Source: Auanema rhodensis
Taxonomy: Eukaryota > Nematoda > Chromadorea > Rhabditida > Rhabditidae
NCBI GenBank assembly: GCA_964057225.1
Contig: OZ059895.1
Coordinates: 15,590,001 to 15,654,000 of the forward strand
Direction: 5' to 3'
DNA length: 64,000 nucleotides
Within the stretch, counting starts at the first letter, position 1; each line of letters starts with the position of its first letter. A program made the translations under genes and the position numbers. Under the pieces are notes generated by a model. The model was given only the letters and a program-made list of their open reading frames with translations. It was not told the origin of the DNA and made no database searches. This document shows, piece after piece, positions 10,755 through 20,148 of the stretch.

Positions 10755-12025
10755 CTATTCCCGTAGTTCGCCTAAGGCAAATGATACTTCAAATTCCTCC
10801 TGGCCTAGCGAAAACTCAGCCAATTTTGACGATAAGATGGCTAGAACATTGATATGAAAGCAATTCTATGTGACACATACAGAGATAAAAGGGAACAAAC
10901 AAATCTTACATAGTTTCATTCGTGCATGAGTGTAGGAGAACTGATTAAAGAATTCGTGAAGAGGTTTCACATGTAACTTTGTTTCAACCCATTGTTGTTC
11001 TGAGTTATCACCTGAAATAAACATTCCATTTAAAACTGAGAAATTTGGTTTGAAAAACAGCAATTTCAACGCTGAATTGAGCGTGTTATTACCGTTTGGA
11101 ATAACATCATTCTGAAGGTCGGAGAAGAAGATGTTGCATTCACCATTTTTCATCGAAGCATGAATATGTAATTCACCGTCATTACTAACTTTTAAAGTCT
11201 ATAAAAGTTCAAATTTTCTTAGTAAGTAGGCTGATACTTACAACGTATTTCGTATGAGTATTTTTCAAAGATTTTAAAACTCGTAACACGACTCTGGTCG
11301 GTGGCATATACAGTGAACACTGGAATTTTTCACGAAGATTGACTCGAAAAGAAGATGTGTTTCTCAGACCTGTACATCTTCAATAGGTGGGCGATCATAG
11401 AGAGGCCACTTTTTCGACTGTATGATTGTGACAGGAATGTCATGAACCATATTAATTGTTCGTAGCTCGACACGTAAGTGAGGCGACTAAACAAACAAGT
11501 TTTTAATGTTTAAGAAGGCTATAAGCTGCAACTCACATTATTCTTATTAGCAAGCTTTATCTTTGGATTATTAGACTGGTGATGTGATAGACATCTCAAG
11601 AGATCATCAACATTAATTTCCAGGACTATCTCATTTTTGTCTTCAGCTAATCCAGCGAACGACTGAAATTTTCATATTTCTGCTATAATCTCAATCATTT
11701 TCTAAGCAACACATACATTACTGATGAATATTGGGCTATATGATATCAAAACTCCGCACCAAAATTCACCATCTTTAGTATTAGCACCTGTAGCTGAGTT
11801 ACATATGAAGCACATACCTAAACTCAAGTTTGAACAGAAGACAACCAGCTTAGCGACTTACCGTCAGGAGTTATCTTGACAGCACATTTCTTTCTGCTCA
11901 TATGCGATACAGCACTTAAGCATTCTAAGATAAAGAGAATGGAATTTGTGTTAAGTTTATAAGGAAAGCTCACTGTTGAATGTTTCGACAGACCCTTGAT
12001 CACTAAATAGTGCCGAAAATCGCAT
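10755..12025 (-). CDS. hus-1: HUS1 checkpoint clamp subunit
   Basis: Nine exons (12025-11974, 11924-11862, 11787-11717, 11662-11537, 11486-11370, 11319-11242, 11198-11093, 11011-10910, 10840-10755) give 266 residues in one frame. It starts MRFSALFSDQGSVETFN. Family landmarks include SRKKCAVKITPDG, WCGVLISYSPIF, a DDLLRCLSH helix, PHLRVEL, DIPVTI and KPLHEFF, matching the two-lobed PCNA-like fold of HUS1. HUS1 forms the RAD9-RAD1-HUS1 clamp, which is loaded on damaged DNA to activate ATR-type signalling. The gene lies 138 bp after the RAD51-like stop with an acceptor right before its ATG, suggesting a downstream operon gene. The 93-bp intron at 11092-11012 keeps an open frame, so intron retention would not stop translation. 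Confidence 0.88.
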
Positions 12026-12162
12026 TCTGAAGAATTGTTGTTTAAATTAGGGAAAAAATGAATAATATTTTGAAAATAGATAAGATATCGAATGAAAAAA
12101 AAACAAAAATTTCTTAAATTAAAAGTTTGTTTAATGTTTTAATGTCTTTATAAAACATGACG

Positions 12163-13430
12163 TTATTCAATTAAAACAATCCCGCAATCCTGAAAAATGA
12201 ATATTTCCTAAGCAATTCCAATTCAGAATCTCACTTTTATTACAAATTTTGAAAGATTTCTGTCTCTCCAGGGGCATTTCTCTAATCGTATATATCGTTC
12301 ACCGTGCCTGCGAGCAAGCCAGATTCTAGTCGTAGGCACAGACCTCCACGACTAAATCACTAGAATTTTCAAAAAAGAAAACCATTTACATTCTCACTTG
12401 ACCCATACATGCAACATCTTGTAAAGTTTCATCTACACTTATTGAGGTCACATGATTTGTTATGATTACCTTCAAAAAACGTAATGACAGGCAAATCTTC
12501 CTCTTCAACATACAGCGATTCCAAATTCACAAGCGATCTGGCACAATGCTCTTTGAATAATATCTAGATCATGAAATGTTTCAGCCCTTGCTTCTCCTCG
12601 GAAAAAATATGCGATTGAGTCAATAATTAAAACTGCGGCCTATTAAAGGCACATCTAAGATTAGTATATGCAAATGAGTTGAACAAACTTTTCGAAGATT
12701 AGTTTTTTGTTCTAATAACTGAGATATGGATATAACCATTTCTTTAATACTTAAAGGTTCCGAAAGAATTAGATTGTTAAAGAATTTTGATTGAGTAGAA
12801 GTTTCCGAAAATCCTCGAAACATCTGAAATTGCAAAACATGAAATCAAGTTCAAACCGGTTAACTCTTGAAATTAACGCGCTCACGCAATTCATTTAAGG
12901 TTCACGTGAAATGCTTATTTTGATTTCGATAGCTGAGAAATCGGTTGCACATGTTTCTTTCTAGATTCTTATGAAGCGTAAAATTGTTTATCAGCCATAA
13001 TTGATTGTTTGTTTTTTGTTGTTTTGGATTATTTTTGAAAACCTTACCTCCTCCATTCTTCGCAATGAAGAACTTTTCTCAGTATCCATATATATTACTG
13101 TTAAACCTTTTGCCAAACATGATGCCGTTACAGTCATGCTATACAATATGTTTTACTGTTACTCGCAAAGTTATCAAACCAAAACTGAGATTTTCCACTA
13201 CCTGCCTCTCCGACAAGTTCAGTTAAAGTCCCAGGTACAATACCTTCTCCTATAACAATTGTTAATGGATTATCCCCTCACATCTCCAAGCTTATACCGA
13301 GAAAATCATCTAGACCACTGTCACCTGTTTTGATAACTTCACAGACTGATAATTCATGTTCTAATAGGTCAGTAGCAGTTCGAAACCCAGCGTCTTCAAG
13401 TATTTGTTTTCTCTTTGGAAACAACTCCAT
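12163..13430 (-). CDS. RAD51 paralogue (RAD51B-like / RFS-1-like)
   Basis: Eight exons (13430-13298, 13249-13180, 13138-13048, 12823-12689, 12639-12514, 12469-12398, 12351-12235, 12189-12163) give 256 residues. Motifs in order are GDSGLDDFLGGGIVPGTLTE, Walker A GEAGSGKS (about residues 61-68), MDTE, Walker B AAVLIIDSIAYF, the loop-like VIITNHVTS, GQSWRSVPTTRI and a final FVIKDCGIVLIE. The GTLTEL-GKSQFC stretch and the C-terminus resemble human RAD51B more than other paralogues. C. elegans has one such gene, rfs-1, which supports RAD-51 filament remodelling. The short N-terminus (about 40 residues before the core) is typical of divergent nematode paralogues. One intron is only 41 bp. The family is secure; which paralogue it represents is not. 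Confidence 0.85.
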
Positions 13431-13687
13431 CTGATAAAGAAAAGACTTTATGTTACATCAGAATAAAACCTGGATAATAGGCAACAGAACCGAAAAGTAA
13501 TAGAGAAGTAAAGAATCATATGAAATTTATATAAAATAGTAAGTATCACAGATAAATAAAAGAATCTACAAAATACCACATTCTAATAGATCAAACATCA
13601 AATTAATCAAACTCTTCTCAGTTTTTAGTCATGTGTACCCCAAATTGAAACTAAGAATTATTAACCACCCATAACTACAAAAAGGAT

Positions 13688-14906
13688 TTAGCAACACCAA
13701 CCGTCATCTTCAAGCGCAGCCCGCTCATTTGCTTTTAAGACAAGTTTTTCATTTTCCTGAAACACCGCCAAATAAGTTTATGATTCATAAAGAAATCTTA
13801 CAGTAGCTTGTCTTTCATTTTGGCTCTGTACATGCATTGGTTTACTCTGTTGAAGTTTGTGGAGTAATGTGAGGAAAATCGATTCAACATGGTCAGATTC
13901 AGAATCTGCTTTAGCAGAAGTTTCGAAAAGAGCCATGTTGTTACGATCCGCAAATATCTACAATAACATTGTTCAATATGAAAAAATAATAACTTCAAAC
14001 CTGGGCACTATCAGTTGAAACTTTCTCTGAACTAGCTAAATCACACTTATTTCCTATTAGAATTCGGGGTACGTCAGCATTAGCAGTTAAGCCATGCTTT
14101 TCACATTCTTGGATCCAACCTTTCAGGTTATCAAACGATGATTTACTGTAAAATTTAAGAAATGAATTTTCAGTTGAAAGCTTATTTGACTTACGTATTG
14201 ACATCATACACAAAAACTACAGCATTTACATTACGGTAATAATGAGCAACAATGGACTGTCGATATCTTTCCTGACCAGCGGTATCCCAAAGTTGAACCT
14301 GATATTAAGAAAATCTTAAAGCATGCACACTATGAATAGCTTACTCTTAACAGCTCTCGTTCAATAACACAACTCCTCTCTCTAAAATCTACTCCAATAG
14401 TAGCTTCGGTATGCTCTGGGAATCTTCCACAACAAAATCGGAATGACAGGCATGTTTTACCTACACCAGCATCTCCAACTATGATAACCTCAAGCATTTC
14501 TATTAATAAATAGGCTGTCATATTGTCTAACCTTGAATGTCCTCTTTGAACTGAAATTTTTTGATCCTTGAGGAGCTAGTGGAAGTTTTTTGGGAACAAC
14601 AGGATTACTGCCTGTTTCTGAAGCTTTGGTAGGAGCAGGATCTGATGCAGTTACAGATGGATGAGCTGGATTCTCGGCGCGAACAGAAGAAGAACCGGGA
14701 GCTGAATATGGAACACGAACCTAAAGGAAAAATAAAGTAGTTGCCGTAAGAAAAGTTTATACATTTTCATAAACAGGTGGAGCAGGCTTTTCTTCGTCAA
14801 CAGAAGGCCGTTTCGCAAAATTTGGTAAAGGCCTGGGAGGATCAACTACTGATACGAAGGTAGAAAAGGTTGGAGGGGGTATCGTTGGCACACCTCCGTT
14901 ACTCAT
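13688..14906 (-). CDS. rab-33: RAB33-like small GTPase with proline-rich N-terminal extension
   Basis: Seven exons (14906-14763, 14720-14532, 14488-14345, 14298-14195, 14145-14001, 13957-13802, 13756-13688) give 316 residues. The GTPase domain begins near residue 110: P-loop GDAGVGKT, switch [48 protein letters not shown] and [12 protein letters not shown] are diagnostic of RAB33, a Golgi/autophagy Rab. The protein ends GWCC, a double geranylgeranylation signal. Unusually, about 110 residues precede the G domain, rich in Pro and Ser ([22 protein letters not shown]). One intron uses a GAG acceptor (14490-14489); using the TAG just upstream would break the frame. The start follows TTTAACAG. Confidence 0.88.
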
Positions 14907-15035
14907 TTCTGTTAAATGGATAAATATTAAAAATAAAAGCAACACTAATTTCAAGGTATACAAAGGAATAACCAAATAAAGTAAGAAACAGAAAAGTGCT
15001 TATGTACATTTATCAGAAAAAATAATAATTCTATA

Positions 15036-16282
15036 TTACAAAAGTGGATTTTTCCGAGATCCTTTTGGAGGGAATAGTTTTCCTTTGCGTTCTAAAGAGT
15101 AATACGCCTGGAATATTTGAATCAAATACTTGTACAACATTACAATGGCTTACTTGTCTTAAGTGATGTGGTTTCAGAGGTTCTGCGGGATCCCCTTGAG
15201 TACTTTGTAAATCAAGAGCTTCCTCAACCAATTCACCAGCAAACACCTGTGAAAGCTGAATAGTATGGTGAAAAATATTTAATAAAACCTTGGCTAATCC
15301 AGCAACAGCGATAACTACGTTTTGATTTGGAATTATACCCGTGTATTGTTGAATCAGACGTCTGATAGCTGACTTAGGGAATGAAGATCTGAAACAGAGG
15401 TTTGTGGAGAAGAATAAGAATAGATAGTTACCGTCGGTATGTTTCGTAACGATTTAGTTGTTCTTGGTTGAAGTTTGAAACAAGTACTTGCATTTTCAAC
15501 CTCATCAGTTCGTCTTCTTCATTTAGTGGCTTCACAACTTCTTCTTCCTATATAAGGCTCAATTGGTTATAAGTTCATATATATCATCCTCACTTCATCT
15601 GGTTTTTCTTTTTTTACTTCTGGCTCTACTTCCTTTGCTACAATTACTGGTGGAGTGCTCAACGTTTGGTCAGGAACTGGTGGAGGTTTTACTTTCTCAG
15701 GACTTACTATCTGACAATTTGGTAAAAATTAGAGCAGCAGACTGATTAATACCAACCTTAACTTCAGGAGCTTTTTTCTCTTTTTCCTTTTCAATATCTC
15801 TTTTTTTAGGTACAATCGTTGTGCTTGGAGGCGGCATTGGAAACCCTAGTGAAACCAACGGATCTTCCTCTATCACCTAGAAAAAATGGATTATACATAT
15901 CTTCACTCATATAACGTACTGCGGGTCCTTCTGATGGTTCGGCTTTCGGTTTCTTCACTTCCTGAGGTTCTAATGGACTAGGAGAAGCTTTCCGCTTTGT
16001 GGCTCCTGAATTAGATTCTGGCATATCTAAGCCATTGAATATATCCATTGCAAACATCCCATCATTCGAATCATCTTCTGATAGGGTGAATTTTACTTTC
16101 GGTCTCCGCTCTGGACTTTTGGGACTAAAACCAAATCAAATCGAAGTGAAAGATGAGGAATAATAAGCTTACCTAGTTTCTTCTTTGGAATCATTTAGAA
16201 TACCATCTTTGCTATCTTCTAGTTTATCAGAATCATCATCACTACTGTCACTCAGTCCACCTCCGAACAATTCATCATCCAT
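15036..16282 (-). CDS. taf-11: TFIID subunit TAF11
   Basis: Eight exons (16282-16173, 16124-15920, 15876-15757, 15710-15594, 15547-15432, 15388-15289, 15246-15154, 15107-15036) give 310 residues. The C-terminal third is the TAF11 histone fold: [20 protein letters not shown], then [20 protein letters not shown], then [12 protein letters not shown]. The N-terminal two thirds are acidic, Ser-rich and Lys/Pro-rich ([19 protein letters not shown], then [12 protein letters not shown]). TAF11 pairs with TAF13 in TFIID. It lies 178 bp downstream of the YJU2 stop and 130 bp upstream of the rab-33 start, in an operon-like arrangement. An acceptor (CTATAG) lies 4 bp before the ATG. Confidence 0.92.
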
Positions 16283-16459
16283 TGCACCTATAGTTAGAAA
16301 GGAATTCATAACAAAAGCATCAAAGAATTTCAAAATAATCAATGGTTTCTCCAATGAACTTAAGACAATCGAGTATAAATCATTACTGTTTTCTTGAATA
16401 AGGATAACAAATCTTGGACAGAACTATATACACATTTTGAAAATTGAAAAGATAGAAAA

Positions 16460-17938
16460 TCAATCACTATCTGAATCACTTCCATAACTAGCCAGTCCTA
16501 GTAGACCGGTAGGAGCTGAAACCTTCGTAGCTATTCCATTAGATATACCACTTGATCCAGCAGATGAAGAACTAGATGATTCTTGTGGTTTCTCATCTTC
16601 ATCCAACGGCTCCTGTTTAACATCGGGCTGCAAAAAATATTGATTAATAGTTATGGACATATCATATACACACCTTTTTCTTTTTAACTATCATTTTTGA
16701 CAAAATACTTGACTGATCGTTCTTGCGCTTTATTGGATCCGAATTATTGATATTTGGTTTCTTATCGACTGCCTTTACATCAACTTCTTCACTTTTCTGG
16801 AAAACAAATTATAAAACTCCTTATACAATACAAATACTTTCAGATGAAATGTACCAATATTAAAAATTAAAATAAACTAACTATATCACAAAGTCCACTA
16901 GGACCGGCTAGACATTCTTCATCAATAATTTCATCTTCATCTGGGTTCATGGGTTTAACAAATCTTGGATTTGGTTTATTAAACAATTTTCTTAAATAAG
17001 GCAAATGTTGAAAAAAATGAAAATATGGAATATTTAACTCACTGAACAAAAGCTTCATCAGCTTCTTCTTGTAAACGTATTCTCTCAACAAGAGAAAGAT
17101 TTGGATTTGTTTGAGTTATAAAAGCATCAACGTTAACTCCTTCTTTCTGTCGATTAATTTCCTGTAAATCCTCTAGATTACCTGAAACAATATTGAAACA
17201 TTAGTAATTCTCAAAACTGTAACTGTACCCATAGCTTCCATTTCTGCTCTACTCATCATAGTTCTTTTTTCCAACATTTTCATAGGATCTTTCTTATCTT
17301 CTTCTTCTTGCTCTTCTTTAGCTCTCTCAGCTTCTTTATAAAGTTTAAAAGCTTCGAAAAGACGTGTAGCTCCATATTCCTACAGTAATTTCAGTTAAAA
17401 CAATAAACTCGTCAAAAGGACATTACCATCTGATAATCACAGTTTTCGAGATCAGTTTTGAATGTTATTTCTGCTAGACAATTAGGACATCTAGAGTAAA
17501 TTTAATTATCTTTAAATGAAACAAAAAAAAATACTTGAAATAGAAACGGAACAGTTTCAAACCCAAATATGTTTCCCCTTCTGCCGTTTCACGCTTCATA
17601 TTAAATTTTTTACCCTATATCGTAAAAGTAAGTTTTATTATTAAATTGAATTATCTTACTTTATAAATATATTCATGACATGTATTACACTGCATATTGA
17701 ACGGTGTCATAACACGTTGAACAAACTGTCTTAATAAATAAACAATGAAATAAAGTTTTAATTTCATTAAAGTTATACCTGTTTTTCCTCCCTCCAGCAC
17801 CACTTTTAACACGTTTAAGCTTAGATGGATCATAATCGGGTGGATAGTATTTCTAAAAAAAATAACTTCGTTTAACATACAATTAATAATGTTTCAATAA
17901 ATACACACCTGAAATACTTTACGTTCAGTTCCGGTCAT
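16460..17938 (-). CDS. yju-2: YJU2/CCDC94 pre-mRNA splicing factor
   Basis: Ten exons (17938-17909, 17852-17779, 17729-17660, 17614-17535, 17490-17427, 17379-17229, 17181-17043, 16990-16882, 16796-16674, 16627-16460) give 335 residues. The start MTGTERKVFQKYYPPDYDP is the conserved CWC16/YJU2 N-terminus. It is followed by a zinc-binding core with two CxxC pairs (CNTCHEYIY and FKCPNCLAEI) and FKTDLENCDY. A helical region (EAERAKEEQEEEDKKDP) and a low-complexity Ser/Asp tail ending GSDSDSD come next. YJU2 acts on the catalytic spliceosome with PRP2/step-one factors. This is the first gene of the minus-strand cluster, and its upstream side faces the divergent small gene at 18228, so this gap probably holds the cluster promoter. 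The paralogue CCDC130 is less likely given the N-terminus. Confidence 0.93.
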
Positions 17939-18227
17939 TTCGAGTTTCTAGTTTCCCTAAAATTCATAAATGTTAATTACAATATTAAATACAAAAATCA
18001 AAAAATGAATAATAAACAAAAGGACATAAAAAAAACAAAGTTCGTAAATGTCTAACTATATCGAATCTGCCCCATTCCATGTCAAGCGCACAAAAGTGCT
18101 CCAATGCTAATTTTTTGTGAACAAGGCTCTTATCAAGCTTGAATATACTGCTTCATATCCTTAGCTAGTTTAACAGTTGTATGATAAATTATTGAAATTC
18201 TTATTTTAATATATAGTGTTTAGTGCT
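17939..18227. promoter_or_regulatory. Divergent intergenic region, putative cluster promoter
   Basis: A 289-bp gap between the start of the YJU2-led minus-strand cluster and the start of a small plus-strand gene. It is the only head-to-head gap near the cluster, so it should hold the promoter(s). No specific motif was recognised. Confidence 0.45.
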
Positions 18228-18477
18228 ATGAATCGAATTAAGCTAAAAGCTCATTTTTCTACTGTCGCAGTTATAACTGGTACTATTGGATTAGCTTACG
18301 GTGTTTTTCAAGTTGCTATGATGCTTAAAGTGAGTTAAATCATTTCACAATATCAGAAATATTCTGTTAAAGCAATGGACTCGTGCTTCTCCAAGACTTA
18401 TGCATCAGGAAATGGAAGATTACATGAGGTTTAAAGCATTGCAAGCAGAAATGGAGCTAAACAAAAAAACTGCTTAG
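18228..18477 (+). CDS. 68-aa single-pass membrane protein, unidentified
   Basis: Two exons (18228-18329, 18373-18477) encode 68 residues. The first 13 residues are basic and Ser/His containing (MNRIKLKAHF). A hydrophobic segment follows at about 14-34 (VAVITGTIGLAYGVF), then a charged helical tail (MHQEMEDYMRFKALQAEMEL). This shape, with a short basic N-terminus, one membrane helix and a charged helix, is common in small mitochondrial inner-membrane assembly factors, but I do not recognise the family and the location is inference. The intron ends in TTAAAG, a non-CAG acceptor; phase and the protein-like reading support it. Confidence 0.6.
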
Positions 18478-20148
18478 GTATGTTTAATATCGTCTTAATT
18501 GTTCACTTCACTAGAATCGGATTACGTTTTTCCTTCGTTTCAATTTTCTAATTTCAATTAATCGTTTTATTTAGCGTCTTGTGTTCAACTTGGTTTATGA
18601 CCAAAGCTTGTACCATAGGACATAGTGCTACGAATATTTTGCTTCAATCCTGAACGACTTGCGGGTGTTTCTATCTCAATATTTAGATTTGATTATAGTT
18701 TTAGAATTTGTGATAGAAATATAATAGATTTTCTATTTTGATGTTTCATCTTGTTGATGTCATTTTTAAATTAATAAAATTTGTTTTAATAGCATCTTTG
18801 ATATACTGGATATTTCATTTTCTTGATGAATAATAACAAGATATGAGTAATGAAAATATAAAACAAAAACAATAGATTTGGAGACATTCACAACAAAAAC
18901 TCCGGGAATTTTATTTTTTCCGAAATTGTGATACTTTTAAGTTTTAGGAAATGTTTGCTCAATCATTTCGGTATAACTGATCATTTTATTTTAAAACTGA
19001 AAATGTTTGTGGTTATTTTCATTTGTCATTCCAGCATACTAAAAAGCGGTTGATTTCTCTATGTTTGAGAAAAACAATCTTAAGTCTAACATTGTTTAAA
19101 AACTGTTCATTTCCCAAATTTATCAGTTAATTCCAACTTTTATTTTCTATTATGTCTTGTAAATTTTTCAATTTTATAATTAATCCAATTAAAATTTCCA
19201 GAAAAAAGTCAGTTATATTCTACGGCTGTATCCTTCTTTATTCTGTAAGTTTTTCTAACATTAAAGTCCACTTGTTCATCCAAAATGTTTTTATTTGAGT
19301 TAGTTCGAGTCAGATGGTGCGCATGAATGTGTACAATTTCATGACACTCAGTCCTGATACCACTAAACCACATATTAGCTTTTCCCCCTAAGTTTATGTG
19401 TATAATCATGTCATGTCAACCTATTTCTAAAGCATCCCTCCATTTTAGAACATTAAATCATGAATCACGTTGTCAACAATCCATTGTTTATGGGTCATCT
19501 TCCTTAGCCAGGCGGGAAACTGTAAGATTTGAATCTGCCCGCCAAACAGTCATACTCTAACTGGCCTTTACAGCTGTTTCCAAGTCTTTAGGTTATTCCC
19601 CGTAGAATCGACCCATAGCATTTAAACTCTATTTAATACTCATCATTTGAAATAACTAGTTGCATTTGTTGTTTAGCGACAAGTCCTTGACTGAGCAAAT
19701 ATACCTACTTTAAGATTTCATTTTTTTAACCAGATGGCTTTAGCTCATCCGGTGTCAATTAACAAGTGTCCGAAATGCTCCATATGAAATACAAAGAAGT
19801 TTTCTATTCCACACGATCTTAACTCTTACCACTCGCCATCTTCTCACCATGTTCACGAATACCCCGATCAAGAGGACTGTTTTCGGATATCGTATATTAA
19901 CCCTATCCTTTTATTCAAGATATCTACGAAATGTTTCCGATCGTTAATTAACCTTTTGAAAAGTGTTACATTCTGATGTTATCTTGTGTCCTTATGCATC
20001 ATTCTACATCATATCGATGCTGCACATAACCAGCGCGATGTGCGAGAGATATCCATATTTGTCGCCTTTGGTTATTTCCTTTATAATATTTTACTATTTC
20101 AGTATCCAATACTAAAGTTATTCTCCATTAAGCGCTTTCTGTGGAGAA
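18478..20148. other. Intergenic region upstream of myosin, with decayed coding-like fragments
   Basis: No intact gene. On the minus strand between about 19440 and 19545 there is a coding-like fragment (QFPAWLRKMTHKQWIVDN). Neighbouring protein-like pieces up to about 19900 lie in different frames separated by stops. This looks like an old pseudogene or transposon remnant, but no family was recognised. The last 50 bp include an acceptor (ATTTCAG, ending at 20101) that probably receives the myosin spliced leader. Confidence 0.4.

Noticed and set aside
11012-11092. Reading the hus-1 exon through the intron as the main form
   Set aside because: The insert interrupts the HUS1 fold and both splice sites are good, so removal is preferred.
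19511-19543. GGCGGG...CCCGCC hairpin resembling part of a tRNA, with a TTCAAATC-like loop on the minus strand
   Set aside because: The pairing arms are only 33 bp apart and no D-arm, anticodon arm and acceptor stem of tRNA length can be drawn around it.
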